Shown here in pieces: positions 16,475 through 24,899 of a stretch of 64,000 nucleotides of DNA. Within the stretch, counting starts at the first letter, position 1, and the number at the start of each line of letters is the position of its first letter. A program made the position numbers and the translations under genes. A model generated the notes under the pieces. That model did not search any database and had not been told where the DNA came from. It was given only the letters and a program-made list of their open reading frames with translations. The stretch comes from Paraburkholderia nodosa DSM 21604 (lineage in GTDB: Bacteria > Pseudomonadota > Gammaproteobacteria > Burkholderiales > Burkholderiaceae). The stretch spans positions 210,785 to 274,784 of the forward strand of contig NZ_JAFA01000010.1 of NCBI RefSeq assembly GCF_000519185.1. Direction: 5' to 3'.

Positions 16475-16522
16475 GCTGGTCTGTCCGCCCGAGGAGATGC
16501 GCTTGAGGTTACCCGCCCGAAC

Positions 16523-16534
16523 TGAAACGTTTCA
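16523..16534. promoter_or_regulatory. Operator palindrome upstream of the second lacI-type gene
   Basis: TGAAACGTTTCA is a perfect 12-bp palindrome with central CG, 48 bases upstream of the start codon of the second LacI-family gene. It is a likely autoregulatory site. Confidence 0.6.
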
Positions 16535-16603
16535 TAGAGTAGGAAATGGTTTTTCAGGCTTCAAGGGAGGGTTTTTCCGGGTCGCCGGCAGAGAGAGCGC
16601 GGA

Positions 16604-16840
16604 CTAGCGGTAATTCACGAAGTTGATGATGTCGTTGAGGAACCACGGAAGAATCAGTTGCGTGTCGGGATCGCTAACGCCCACGGTGAGCCTCGGCGGC
16701 TTCGAGGTGGGTGAGCCGGGCTTCGGGCCATCGGGGGTGTGCAGCATGTAGGTGTTGGTGTCGGCAGCGGGCGGCGGCGACGGCGAAGCACAACCGGCAA
16801 CGAATAAGGCGAGGAACGCTGCGCAGCACAAGCGCTTCAT
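16604..16840 (-). CDS. Small predicted lipoprotein
   Basis: This 78-residue protein has a lipoprotein signal peptide (MKRLCCAAFLALFVAGC; lipobox VAGC with Cys17). A proline/serine-rich linker and a short tail follow (PWFLNDIINFVNYR). It has no domain I recognise. The start at 16840 is chosen because it gives the lipobox signal and a GGAG lies upstream; a longer frame has no signal. It probably sits in the inner or outer membrane. It is monocistronic, divergent from the glycine-zipper protein at 17181. Confidence 0.72.
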   Translation of the reverse strand: MKRLCCAAFLALFVAGCASPSPPPAADTNTYMLHTPDGPKPGSPTSKPPRLTVGVSDPDTQLILPWFLNDIINFVNYR

Positions 16841-17180
16841 GATAGGCAATCTCCAGCCACGTGATCTCGAGAAGCCCAAGCGTACCATTGGCCCCGCCGC
16901 AATCGTGCGGAGCTGTGCACACACCTTGCTTGCCTGACAGGCTATCAATAGCCGAATTGAGTTCGTTAAGAACCAGAATATTTGTCGCATGCCATCTCCC
17001 TGTTTTATGCAAAAGCCAATCAATCAAATGCGGCCGCGACCCGCGATTTTCGGCTTCGTTTTGACCTCCATTGACACGTATCAACGGGAACAACGCTTAT
17101 TGACCCATGCACCTACGCGATCGAATGAGCACGAGATATTCTCTGCCGACTTATCCAGGCCACTATGGGAAGAGTCTTCC

Positions 17181-17654
17181 ATGAGAATCAATCGCTTCGT
17201 TTTTATTCCCGCCGCAATAGTGATCGCGGGAACGGCATTTCCAGTTCTTGCGCAGCAAACCGTCGTGTACCCGTCGAAAGGCCAAAGCGCCCAGCAGCAA
17301 AGTTCCGACGAAGGTGCCTGCTATGCGTGGGCAAAACAGAAAACAGGCATTGACCCAGCGGTCGCGGCAAACGCTGCGCCGCAAGCTCAAGCGCCGAATG
17401 GCCAACGCGTCCGGGGCGCCGCCGGAGGCGCGGCCATTGGTGCCGCCGCTGGTGCAATCGGGGGCGACGCCGGCCACGGTGCGGCCATCGGCGCCGTGGC
17501 CGGCACGGTTGCCGGGGGCGTAGCGCACCGGCGCCAGGGGCGTGCCGCGGCGGCGCAGAACGCACAGATCGAATCGGCGCAACAACAGGCGCTCGCCAGC
17601 TATCGCCAGGCGTGGGAGGCTTGCATGCAGGGCCGGGGCTACTCGCTGCGTTAA
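17181..17654 (+). CDS. Glycine-zipper exported protein
   Basis: This 157-residue protein has a signal peptide (MRINRFVFIPAAIVIAGTAFPVLA). The mature part has a central glycine-zipper (about 73-115) made of repeated GAAIGA/GAIGG/GAVAGTVAGG units, which can insert in membranes or oligomerise. The C-terminus (YRQAWEACMQGRGYSL) has a Cys that may pair with the Cys in EGACYAWAKQK. This arrangement (signal, ACYxWA, glycine zipper, AxxACMxGRGY) is a recurrent envelope-protein pattern of unknown function. GGGAAGAG precedes the ATG. Confidence 0.8.
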   Translation: MRINRFVFIPAAIVIAGTAFPVLAQQTVVYPSKGQSAQQQSSDEGACYAWAKQKTGIDPAVAANAAPQAQAPNGQRVRGAAGGAAIGAAAGAIGGDAGHGAAIGAVAGTVAGGVAHRRQGRAAAAQNAQIESAQQQALASYRQAWEACMQGRGYSLR

Positions 17655-17709
17655 GCGCTGACGATATCGAAGAGAAACGAAGAGAAGAATCGCGACGATG
17701 GAAAGGCCA

Positions 17710-17736
17710 CGTTGCACGAAATGAATACGTGCAACG
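17710..17736. terminator. Hairpin between convergent genes
   Basis: CGTTGCACG (17710-17718) and CGTGCAACG (17728-17736) form a perfect 9-bp stem with a 9-base loop, in the 109-base gap between two convergent genes. It has no T-run, so it is a candidate bidirectional stop only. Confidence 0.45.
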
Positions 17737-17763
17737 CAGCCCTCCCGAAAGCAAGAGGCGCGC

Positions 17764-18336
17764 TTAGCGGAAGCCGTAAACGAGAACCTTCTTTCCTTCG
17801 AATTGTTCCTGCACACCTTGATCGCAATTCGGCGGACACGTCGTGCCGTCGGCGGTAGGACCGGACGCGGGCGAATACGCCTTGTAGACAACGGATTCGA
17901 TGAGCGTCCCGTCGTCGGAAACCACGATCTGCAGGTCGGTCTCGACGCCGGCCGGCACCGGTCCGCCGCTGCCATAAACCAGTTTCATGATCCCCGTGCA
18001 ATCGGAGTTCACGGTGTACGTGCCGCTCTGGTACGGGTTGAAGGCAGTCTGCCCGCCTTTCGGCAAGCCATTGATCATGCCGAAGTCGGTGCGAGTGAAT
18101 TTACCTGAGCCGTCAAACGTCACGATGGCCACGTCATCGAGTGTCGACGGTGAGGCAAACAGGTGCAGCTTGTTGTTGCTGTCCAGCAAGCCAAGAATTT
18201 CTCCATGACCGTGAAATCCGTAAGCTCCCCTTAACGTTGCGTTCGAGCAAAGGCCGCCGTCGGCCTGCGCGACGCCACTGAGCGAGAGAAGTGCAAAGGC
18301 TGTTGCCGACAAAATTCTTGAATGCTTGATCTTCAT
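17764..18336 (-). CDS. Exported protein of unknown function
   Basis: This 190-residue protein has a signal peptide (MKIKHSRILSATAFALLSLSGVAQA) and no other membrane segment. The mature part starts CSNATLRGAYGFHGHGEI and contains FDGSGKFTRTDFG and a Cys-containing QSGTYTVNSDCTGIMKL. This pattern is common to small secreted beta-rich proteins of soil Proteobacteria and Acidobacteria with no assigned function. The ATG at 18336 is preferred because AAGGAG lies six bases upstream; the in-frame ATG at 18342 abuts that site. It converges with the glycine-zipper gene. Confidence 0.78.
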   Translation of the reverse strand: MKIKHSRILSATAFALLSLSGVAQADGGLCSNATLRGAYGFHGHGEILGLLDSNNKLHLFASPSTLDDVAIVTFDGSGKFTRTDFGMINGLPKGGQTAFNPYQSGTYTVNSDCTGIMKLVYGSGGPVPAGVETDLQIVVSDDGTLIESVVYKAYSPASGPTADGTTCPPNCDQGVQEQFEGKKVLVYGFR

Positions 18337-18542
18337 GGTCATCTCCTTGTCACCATAGCAGGCGTCTGGCTTCATGACGCGCAGCGGGCCGAAAGCAGTC
18401 GTCGACGGAGGCCCTGGCTCGTGCCGACTAGCGCTCCGCTTTCTAAGCCTATGGAACCGCGCACGCTTGCGCCTCCATCGTTTGATGGAGAGAGCGAGCC
18501 AGTGGGAGATTTCGTGTGCAGACAAATTCGATGAGAACGGCG

Positions 18543-19202
18543 TTACGGCTTCACTGCGTAACGCACCAGTTCGATTGCGTTCGTCGCGGGCGCGCCCCTT
18601 CCGGCCAGACGGCCCTGAAACTCTTCGCGCACCACGCGCTTGACGCTCGGGGCATACCAGAGCGTCTCCTCCATCGGCCCGCCGCCCGCGCCATACTGCG
18701 GCTGCCAGACACCGCTCATCGTGATCTTGATCGCGGAGAAAGCGCCCGCCTTCGTGTTAACCGTCTCCACGCCGTCCACTTCACATTGGGCCCGGCGCTG
18801 CACCCTCATGCCCGAAGGGGCGGTGGCCATGCAGTCCGCCTCATAACGCGCGCCGGCTCGCAGCGGAAAATGCAGCGCGATTCCGCAGGCACGCGCGTCG
18901 ACGCCATTGGGAATCACATTGGCTTCGGAGGTGAGTTCGAGACGCCCGCCGCCGGGGCCGATCAGAAGCGATGCGCTGCCATCGGCGTGGACGGACGTCA
19001 CGGTTTGCGTGAAGGTTCGCCGCTGACCGGACAACGGGTCGGACCGCTCGAAGGTCCAGTTGTCTCCCACCCTGTAGTGCGGCGCGTCCTGAGGCAGCAC
19101 GACGGCAGCGGCGTCGAGCGCGAAACTGGCCCGGGCGCCCGCCCCCGCCGCCAGCACGCCCACGACGCCGATCACTACCGTGCGACAGAGTTGCGGCCTC
19201 AT
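18543..19202 (-). CDS. Exported protein of unknown function
   Basis: This 219-residue protein has a signal peptide (about 1-29, MRPQLCRTVVIGVVGVLAAG...). The mature part contains YRVGDNWTFERSDPLSGQ and ends with MEETLWYAPSVKRVVREEF, a beta-rich pattern seen in periplasmic proteins that track a measured 'condition'. No catalytic motif is evident. Its ATG overlaps the stop of the EF-hand-like gene by four bases (ATGA), so the two are co-translated and may act together. Confidence 0.72.
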   Translation of the reverse strand: MRPQLCRTVVIGVVGVLAAGAGARASFALDAAAVVLPQDAPHYRVGDNWTFERSDPLSGQRRTFTQTVTSVHADGSASLLIGPGGGRLELTSEANVIPNGVDARACGIALHFPLRAGARYEADCMATAPSGMRVQRRAQCEVDGVETVNTKAGAFSAIKITMSGVWQPQYGAGGGPMEETLWYAPSVKRVVREEFQGRLAGRGAPATNAIELVRYAVKP

Positions 19203-19597
19203 TGGCCCTGTTTCTGCAGATATTGCCGCACGTCGCTCATCGACACCCTGCCCGTATGCGCCGTGTCGATCTGATCGAAATGCTGCGCGATATACCCGAG
19301 CCCGTTGCTTTGCGCCTGAGCCTTCGTGATCGAAGCGCCGTTGCTCAATGCGGAATTCGCACCGAGGCGAGCCTCAACCCGCTGCTGCGCCTCTTGCTGC
19401 AATTGTGTACCGGTGGAGGGTGTGAGCGGCGCCGGCCGGCTCGACGGGAAAAATGGGCCATCCACACCGTGGCCGCCCTTCGGCAGCTGAACAGGCGCCA
19501 CCGCTTGCGTTGCCGCCTGGGCATGGCCTGTCGTGACCGCAGCCATCGCGCAAAGCGTGAGCGGAGCTACGCACCACAGCTTTTTGAAAGTAGACAT
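19199..19597 (-). CDS. Exported protein with one EF-hand-like motif
   Basis: This 132-residue protein has a signal peptide (MSTFKKLWCVAPLTLCAMAAVTTGHA). A C-terminal EF-hand-like loop (HFDQIDTAHTGRVSMSDVRQYL, quoted in part: DTAHTGRVSMSD) has Asp at position 1, Gly at 6 and Asp at 12, but Ala at position 3, so Ca2+ binding may be weak. The middle is low-complexity and Q/A-rich. It is the first gene of a two-gene unit, overlapping the next gene by four bases. Role unknown. Confidence 0.72.
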   Translation of the reverse strand: MSTFKKLWCVAPLTLCAMAAVTTGHAQAATQAVAPVQLPKGGHGVDGPFFPSSRPAPLTPSTGTQLQQEAQQRVEARLGANSALSNGASITKAQAQSNGLGYIAQHFDQIDTAHTGRVSMSDVRQYLQKQGQ

Positions 19598-19680
19598 GAT
19601 CGCTCGCCTTCAATGAGTGAGGAGTGGGCCTCAATCGGCTATCGATGATCGATGCTCGACGAAGGCCCCGGCCTGTGACG

Positions 19681-21501
19681 TTATTGACCCGCTGCCGCGA
19701 CTGCCGTGGAGGTCGGCGTACCCGCGGGACTCTCGTCGGGCCACGGCTGCGGAAGCGTCCAGAGCGAAAGCGCCAATGGTATGGGTTGACCACCATAGTA
19801 GCTCACGAGATCGGCCTTCATCTTCGGGCGTGCCACGTCGTCCAGATAAATCATGTGTCCGCCCTGGAAGAAGTTGACCTGCAGATTCGGGCTCAAGCCG
19901 GCCACCGTTTGCAGACGGGCGAGTTGCTTCTCCGTATTGAAGAACGGCGTAGCGAGATCGTGAAAGCCGTTCTCCGCAAGCACCTTCAGCTGCGGATTGA
20001 GCTGGATCGCGCCGAGCAGGTCGGGCAGCGTATCGGGCAACGGCTGGCCGTCGTGCGAGAAGTCCCAGACTCCGATGATGTTGTCGTTCAGTGGCATATA
20101 CGTCGCATTCGGCGCCGTGTAGCCGAGATAATCGGGCATCTGCGTAGCGAGTGCGGTCGTGAACGGCTGCGAGATGAGGATGTCCGACGGGTCGCCGTCG
20201 CTCTGCAAGCGCGGATCCGAATTCGGCAGCGACACGCGCCCGTCGTAACGGCCGATCGTCGTGCCCGGGATCAGTTCGTTACTGAACGGGTTCACGTTGA
20301 AATAGCCATTGAGCGCCTGCAATGTGAGGCTCGAAGGCCAGCGCCACGAATCCAGCGTCTTCTGGGGCGGAAAGACCGGCTTGCCCAGCGCGTCGGGAAT
20401 ACCGAGTTGACTCAGCACCCACGATTGCGCGTATTTGCGGAAATGCTGGTACTGGCCCGTCGCGAAGATCTCCGACTGCAACGCGAAGAGGCCTTGATCG
20501 ATCAATGGCGGCGAAACCAGATTGAAGTAGGCAGCCACCTCGGCGTAGCCGGGGTAATAGCCCGCGAGTGTATCGGTATCGAGCACCAGGCCGGCCGTCG
20601 AATCCGTGATGGCCGTCGCTTCGATCGCATCGGCAAAGTAGTTCAGGATGGACGACTGAAGCACGATGCCGGTCAACTGCACGCCCGCCGCCTCGAGCGC
20701 GAGCGCAAGCATGTCGGTGCGCGGCGTGCCATACGATTCGCCGTAGAGATAGATCGGCGAACTACTGCGGTTATTCACGGCCAGATAGCGCTTGATGAAA
20801 TCGCGCATTACGTTCACATCCGGATCACAGCCCCAGAACTTCTGGTTGGTGTTCGGCAGAATCGCCTCCGAGAGCCCCGTGCCCGGCGGGTCGATGAACA
20901 CCATGTCCGTCGTATCGATCAGGCTCTCGGCATTGTTGACGAGCGGAAAGTTCGGCCAGTTGGTGAGCAGCGGATCGGGGGTGGCGACACGCGTTGGCGC
21001 AAACGAGCCGAGACGCAGCCAGATCGACGACGAACCGGGTCCGCCGTTATAGATGAACGTCACTGGCCGCGGCGAACCGTTCGTGGCCGGCGCAGTATAG
21101 GCGACATAGGACATCGTCGCCTCCGCATTGCCGCTTGCGTCCGAAGCGGTCAGATGGCCGGTTGTCGTCGTGTAGTTGAGCGTCGTTTTGCCTGAGGTCC
21201 ACTGGTAATGCATGATCGCGGCTTTTTCGGCGGCCTGCGACGCGGCAAGGCCATCGTTGGCGTTCGGCGAGTAGGCGATCGGGTCCGTATAGGGCTGGTT
21301 GGCGTTTGGCGAGTTCGGCGTTTGCGCGGCGGCTTTCGCGCTCGCCGAAACCTGGTTCATTGCGCTCGCGGCAGGCGATGACGGGCTATCGCCACCACCG
21401 CAACCCGCGAGCATCAGCACGCCAATGGCGATTGCGCCTGCATGGCGCAGCTGGCACCGGCTGCGGCTCAAGCCCATGCTGGGTTTACTGTCCGGATGCA
21501 T
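19681..21501 (-). CDS. Serine carboxypeptidase (peptidase S10) lipoprotein
   Basis: This 606-residue protein has a lipoprotein signal with lipobox LAGC (Cys34), followed by a Ser/Pro/Ala-rich linker. The S10 domain has the oxyanion motif YNGGPGSSS (151-159), the nucleophile in LYGESYGT (S256), a predicted catalytic Asp in NGFHDLATPF and the His in QGGHMIYLDD. It would remove C-terminal residues from peptides, probably in the periplasm or at the outer membrane. S10 enzymes are best known from eukaryotes but occur in many Burkholderiales. The start at 21501 has only a weak ribosome-binding site (AAGGGG); an in-frame ATG at 21477 is an alternative. Confidence 0.9.
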   Translation of the reverse strand: MHPDSKPSMGLSRSRCQLRHAGAIAIGVLMLAGCGGGDSPSSPAASAMNQVSASAKAAAQTPNSPNANQPYTDPIAYSPNANDGLAASQAAEKAAIMHYQWTSGKTTLNYTTTTGHLTASDASGNAEATMSYVAYTAPATNGSPRPVTFIYNGGPGSSSIWLRLGSFAPTRVATPDPLLTNWPNFPLVNNAESLIDTTDMVFIDPPGTGLSEAILPNTNQKFWGCDPDVNVMRDFIKRYLAVNNRSSSPIYLYGESYGTPRTDMLALALEAAGVQLTGIVLQSSILNYFADAIEATAITDSTAGLVLDTDTLAGYYPGYAEVAAYFNLVSPPLIDQGLFALQSEIFATGQYQHFRKYAQSWVLSQLGIPDALGKPVFPPQKTLDSWRWPSSLTLQALNGYFNVNPFSNELIPGTTIGRYDGRVSLPNSDPRLQSDGDPSDILISQPFTTALATQMPDYLGYTAPNATYMPLNDNIIGVWDFSHDGQPLPDTLPDLLGAIQLNPQLKVLAENGFHDLATPFFNTEKQLARLQTVAGLSPNLQVNFFQGGHMIYLDDVARPKMKADLVSYYGGQPIPLALSLWTLPQPWPDESPAGTPTSTAVAAAGQ

Positions 21502-21550
21502 TGTTATACCCCTTCGAATGATGACGTCGCACTACGCGGGGACCGCGTTC

Positions 21551-21602
21551 GCCGGTAATAACGCCTTGAAAAAGGCATCGAAATTCAAATGCAATTACCG
21601 GC
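21551..21602 (-). promoter_or_regulatory. Nested hairpin in the S10 peptidase leader
   Basis: The outer arms GCCGGTAAT (21551-21559) and ATTACCGGC (21594-21602) are perfectly complementary. They enclose an inner GCCTT/AAGGC stem (21563-21567 with 21572-21576). It lies 50-100 bases upstream of the peptidase start codon, so it could be a leader RNA structure or an operator. Confidence 0.45.
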
Positions 21603-21668
21603 AGGAAACGGCTGACATTTAACTTTCCATTCCTGACAAAGTCGATTCAGTTCAAGCGTCATTTTTTA

Positions 21669-21693
21669 CTATGGATGCCTAAATAATCCATAG
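21669..21693. repeat. 8-bp inverted repeat
   Basis: CTATGGAT (21669-21676) and ATCCATAG (21686-21693) are perfectly complementary around a 9-base AT-rich loop. It is the first of two tandem hairpins in this intergenic region. Confidence 0.45.
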
Positions 21694-21700
21694 AGCATGG

Positions 21701-21722
21701 GGCGAAACTGTTGAGTTTCGCC
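21701..21722. repeat. 8-bp inverted repeat
   Basis: GGCGAAAC (21701-21708) and GTTTCGCC (21715-21722) form a perfect 8-bp stem with the loop TGTTGA, eight bases after the preceding hairpin. Two hairpins in tandem are typical of small RNAs or REP-like elements. Confidence 0.45.
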
Positions 21723-22334
21723 GACGAGATTGCGCTGGAAATATTTTGTAATGAAAGATGGCAGAGGAAAAATAGGAGGCGCCGCAGTACTTTGTCAAGG
21801 GATAGTTTCTGAACCTATGCGCGATGATTCGTTGCGCACGCAGCAATTGCTTCGCGCATGAAACGGTCGCGTGCATGCGGGTCGGCGATGCGAGATCTCG
21901 CTGCAACGCGACCGCGAGCGCAGGAAGAACGGGATGCCCGGCAATGCTCTACAGGTTGTCCGAATGATTGCAATCCGTGGCTTGCGCGCGTCGGCCGACG
22001 CACCCAATTGGGGACATACTTCTCGTGCGGTGCGTGACGGTTGAGAAGCACGTCCGCACATTTAGCTACTCTTATAAATAAAACCCTGCACGGTAAAAAA
22101 TTCCGCAACTCGATCTTCGCCAGAACACAGCCAACACGCATATGTGCGCTGGGCAACAAGGGAGATTGACGCGCTGTGCGAAATCAACCATATTTTGACC
22201 AGACGGCTGCGCTCGGTCCGGCCCCGTCGCTTTCCTTCGCATGCAGATCGTGAGTTCCGCGAGGCCTTGCCCATCGCTTCAACGACGATTCTGAGCATGC
22301 CGAAATGGCTTTGCCATAACGGTGGGACGACATC

Positions 22335-23504
22335 ATGTCCGCTCAGATTGGTCGCGACCATAATTTCCCCGCGGCGTGCAAGCGTTGCGGCGGACTGCTG
22401 TACGAAAACTTCGAGTTCTGCCCTTACTGCGGCACGGATTGTCCACTCGACAAAGTCGCGCTGGGCACCCATCCGAAAGCCACGTTGACACCCCTCGGCG
22501 CCACGGCGGCGGCGCCCCCCGCGCCCGCGGCCGCGAAACTCGTGCAGGCGGGCGTACCCGCGACTGACGGGCCGTCGCTGAACACCGACTACCAGCCCGC
22601 GCAGCACGCCTTAGCGCTTACACACGGGTTGCGGATTTCGCACATGGGGCAATGGATCTTTCCGAGGGGCCTGTTTGTTTTCGCTCTCATACTTGCGTTC
22701 GCGTACGGCACGTATCTGCTGTTCGGTACCAACCGCCAGCGGGAAGGCACAGCCAGCGAAGAGACCCTGCACTCTTCGGGCGGTTCGGTTTCGACCAATG
22801 CGTCTGCGCAACAGTCCGATGAGACGCCCCCCGCTGCCGGCAAGCAGACCCGCGCGCAGCCGCAATCGCCCCCGCCGAATGCACACGCCGCGCCGCAGTT
22901 CGCGGACGTGGCCGACGGTCTGCGTGTCGCGCGGACCAGCCTTGCGGAAAACAACCTGTTCGACGCGAAAGCCGCGGCTAATGCCGTGCTCGCGCGCGAC
23001 GGGGACAACGAGGAGGCGCGCGCGCTTCAAAGCGAGATCGCGGCGCGCGAGCAGCGGCGCGATAGCGCGTTGCAAAACGCGGACCGCTGCGTCGCGCAGC
23101 GTGCCTGGGCCTGCGTGCAGCAACAGGCTTCGGAAGCGCTCGCGATCGATTCGAGCAGTCAAGCCGCGCAATCGTTGATGGAGCGCGCCATCGTATCGAC
23201 GGCGTGGAAGCCGCTCAGCCCGCCCAATGGCGCCCCGCAAGTGAACGCGGCAGCGGCGTTGCCGCGCGGCGCGAACACCGTGCGGCTACCGTCGTCGCAG
23301 GACTGGAATACGAGCGCATCGCCGCCTCCACTGCCCGGCGCGATGAACACAGCGAACGCGACGAATGCCACGAATGCGACAAACGCGGCGAACGTCGCGA
23401 CGGCCGCCAGTCCCGCCGGCGGCGACAACAGCGTCGACGCCCAGGAGCGCGCGATCGTGCAAAACGGCTGGAAGCATACCGCGCCGCCGGGCGCCACGCA
23501 TTGA
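22335..23504 (+). CDS. Zinc-ribbon membrane protein with helical C-terminal region
   Basis: This 389-residue protein has an N-terminal zinc ribbon with Cys15, Cys18, Cys29 and Cys32 (CKRCGG and FCPYCG). A flexible Ala/Pro-rich linker and one membrane segment at about 108-130 (FPRGLFVFALILAFAYGTYL) follow, then a long C-terminal part. That part has TPR-like helices at about 190-285 and an Asn/Ala/Thr low-complexity tail at about 340-360 built of repeated ATN units. Topology is probably zinc ribbon in the cytoplasm, helices in the periplasm. It is followed after 60 bases by a TAXI-type binding protein, suggesting one operon. Function unknown; possibly an assembly or sensing factor. Confidence 0.8.
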   Translation: MSAQIGRDHNFPAACKRCGGLLYENFEFCPYCGTDCPLDKVALGTHPKATLTPLGATAAAPPAPAAAKLVQAGVPATDGPSLNTDYQPAQHALALTHGLRISHMGQWIFPRGLFVFALILAFAYGTYLLFGTNRQREGTASEETLHSSGGSVSTNASAQQSDETPPAAGKQTRAQPQSPPPNAHAAPQFADVADGLRVARTSLAENNLFDAKAAANAVLARDGDNEEARALQSEIAAREQRRDSALQNADRCVAQRAWACVQQQASEALAIDSSSQAAQSLMERAIVSTAWKPLSPPNGAPQVNAAAALPRGANTVRLPSSQDWNTSASPPPLPGAMNTANATNATNATNAANVATAASPAGGDNSVDAQERAIVQNGWKHTAPPGATH

Positions 23505-23564
23505 ACAGGATTCCATAACATAACGAAGTCTGCCGTACATCGCAAACAAGGCGGGAGAGAGACC

Positions 23565-24665
23565 ATGCTGAAATCGACTCTAGCGGGAGTGGCGGCGCTG
23601 ATCGCGCTGCTTTTCTCAGTGCTCGCCGTCGCCGCCGAGGTCGACGCGCACTACCGCATCGTGACCGGCCCGGAGCGCGGGACGTACATTCAGATCGGCC
23701 AGGACCTGGCGAAATGGGTCGCGCAGCCGGCGGGCATCGACCTCGAAGTGATCCCATCGAAAGGCTCGGCCGAAAACGTGCAGCGCATGCGTTTCGAGCC
23801 CGGCGTGAAGCTCGCGCTCGTGCAGTCCGACGTCTACCAGGCCTACGTCGACATGGCCAATTCCGGCAACGAAGAGGCCGGCACGCTGATACGGCCACTG
23901 CGGCTCATCATGCCGCTCTATGACGAAGAGATTTACTTCGTGGTGCGTAACGACTCGCCGATGAAGGCGATCAACGAGATCAAGGACAAGGTGATCAGTG
24001 TCGGCCTGATCGGCAGCGGCACCGCGCAGTCCGCGACCACGCTGTACCGCCTCATGTTCGGCCAGCCGATTCCCGAGCAGAACGCGCAGCACCTGAGCAA
24101 CGAAGACGCGTTGGCCGCGCTCATCGTCAAGAAGATCGATGTGGCGATCATCGTCGCCGGGCAGCCCGCCAAGCTCTTTACCGACATGAACCCCGAGCTG
24201 CTGCAGCAGATCCGCTTCCTGCACGTCGATCCGAACGCGCCGGAAACGGCGCGCGCAAAGCAGACCTACTATCCCGCGACGATTCACGTGTCGAGCTACC
24301 CGAACTGGCTCAAGGAAGACGTGCCGACGTGGACGGTCAAGGCCTTTCTCGTCACCTATGACTACAACCTGCGCGATACGGTCGGCAACCTGAAGCGCTT
24401 TGCCGATTCGCTCTGCGAGAACTTCGACAACCTGCAGGAGCATGGCCATCCGAAGTGGAAACAGGTGAAGCTCGAACTGCCGGGGCTTGGCAAAGGCTGG
24501 CAATACTATCCACCCGTCGAGCGGCGCCTGAAGGCGTGTTTCGCGCATCGCGCCGCGATGAAGGCCCCCACGGGTTCGACCGCGGCGCAAGGCGCCCCCG
24601 CCGCGCAACGAGCCGATGGGCGGCCATGCTCGGATCAGGAGCGCCTGCTCCTGCTCTGCAAATAA
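23565..24665 (+). CDS. TAXI-family TRAP-type solute-binding protein
   Basis: This 366-residue protein has a signal peptide (about 1-25, LAGVAALIALLFSVLAVAAEV). The mature part has YRIVTGPERGTYIQIGQDLA and LALVQSDVYQAY, which mark the TAXI group of TRAP periplasmic receptors. GSGTAQSATTLYRLMFG also fits. No TRAP membrane subunits (DctM/DctQ or fused 4TM-12TM) lie nearby, so it is an orphan receptor here or works with a distant permease. It appears to be in an operon with the zinc-ribbon protein. The ligand is unknown; glutamate/aspartate-like or other carboxylates are typical. The C-terminal 30 residues are low-complexity with a Cys near the end. Confidence 0.88.
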   Translation: MLKSTLAGVAALIALLFSVLAVAAEVDAHYRIVTGPERGTYIQIGQDLAKWVAQPAGIDLEVIPSKGSAENVQRMRFEPGVKLALVQSDVYQAYVDMANSGNEEAGTLIRPLRLIMPLYDEEIYFVVRNDSPMKAINEIKDKVISVGLIGSGTAQSATTLYRLMFGQPIPEQNAQHLSNEDALAALIVKKIDVAIIVAGQPAKLFTDMNPELLQQIRFLHVDPNAPETARAKQTYYPATIHVSSYPNWLKEDVPTWTVKAFLVTYDYNLRDTVGNLKRFADSLCENFDNLQEHGHPKWKQVKLELPGLGKGWQYYPPVERRLKACFAHRAAMKAPTGSTAAQGAPAAQRADGRPCSDQERLLLLCK

Positions 24666-24689
24666 ACCCGCAAGGAATCCGCCAGCCGA

Positions 24690-24707
24690 GCGCGGTCCCC
24701 ACCGCGC
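24690..24707 (+). terminator. Short GC-rich hairpin after the TAXI gene
   Basis: GCGCGGT and ACCGCGC form a perfect 7-bp stem with a CCCC loop, 24 bases past the stop codon. No T-run follows, so intrinsic termination is uncertain. Confidence 0.35.
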
Positions 24708-24899
24708 GTGAACAGCAAGCAAGTGGGCCCTTCCATCGCCAGTACGAGGTGGAAGGCGATCCCCTTGTGCCCGCATGCAATCTCTCCTGGTATCTGCTTT
24801 CAGGATGTCCTAATGTCCATGGGTGCCGAGATGCCGGCACGTCGAAACGGTCTTCCCGATGCAGTGCGTCCTACCCTAACAACAAACAAGGAAACACCC

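Larger units (their letters stand above)
21502..22334. other. Gene-free, AT-richer intergenic region with several hairpins
   Basis: About 830 bases lie between the divergent S10 peptidase and zinc-ribbon genes. No frame here looks coding. The base composition between about 21580 and 21850 is visibly more AT-rich than the surroundings. At least four inverted repeats lie between 21551 and 21722. Foreign DNA, a decayed gene or an untranslated RNA are all possible. Confidence 0.6.

Noticed and set aside
21815..21906. Minus-strand frame ending ARDRFMREAIAACATNHRA, which resembles the N-terminus of nucleoside/guanine deaminases.
   Set aside because: Only about 14 residues look similar, with no catalytic HAE or PCxxC motif; too short to call a pseudogene.
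23345..23410. Short tandem repeat (ACGAATGCC-like 9-mers) as a CRISPR or VNTR.
   Set aside because: It is an imperfect coding repeat giving Asn-Ala-Thr low complexity inside the zinc-ribbon gene; units are few and degenerate.
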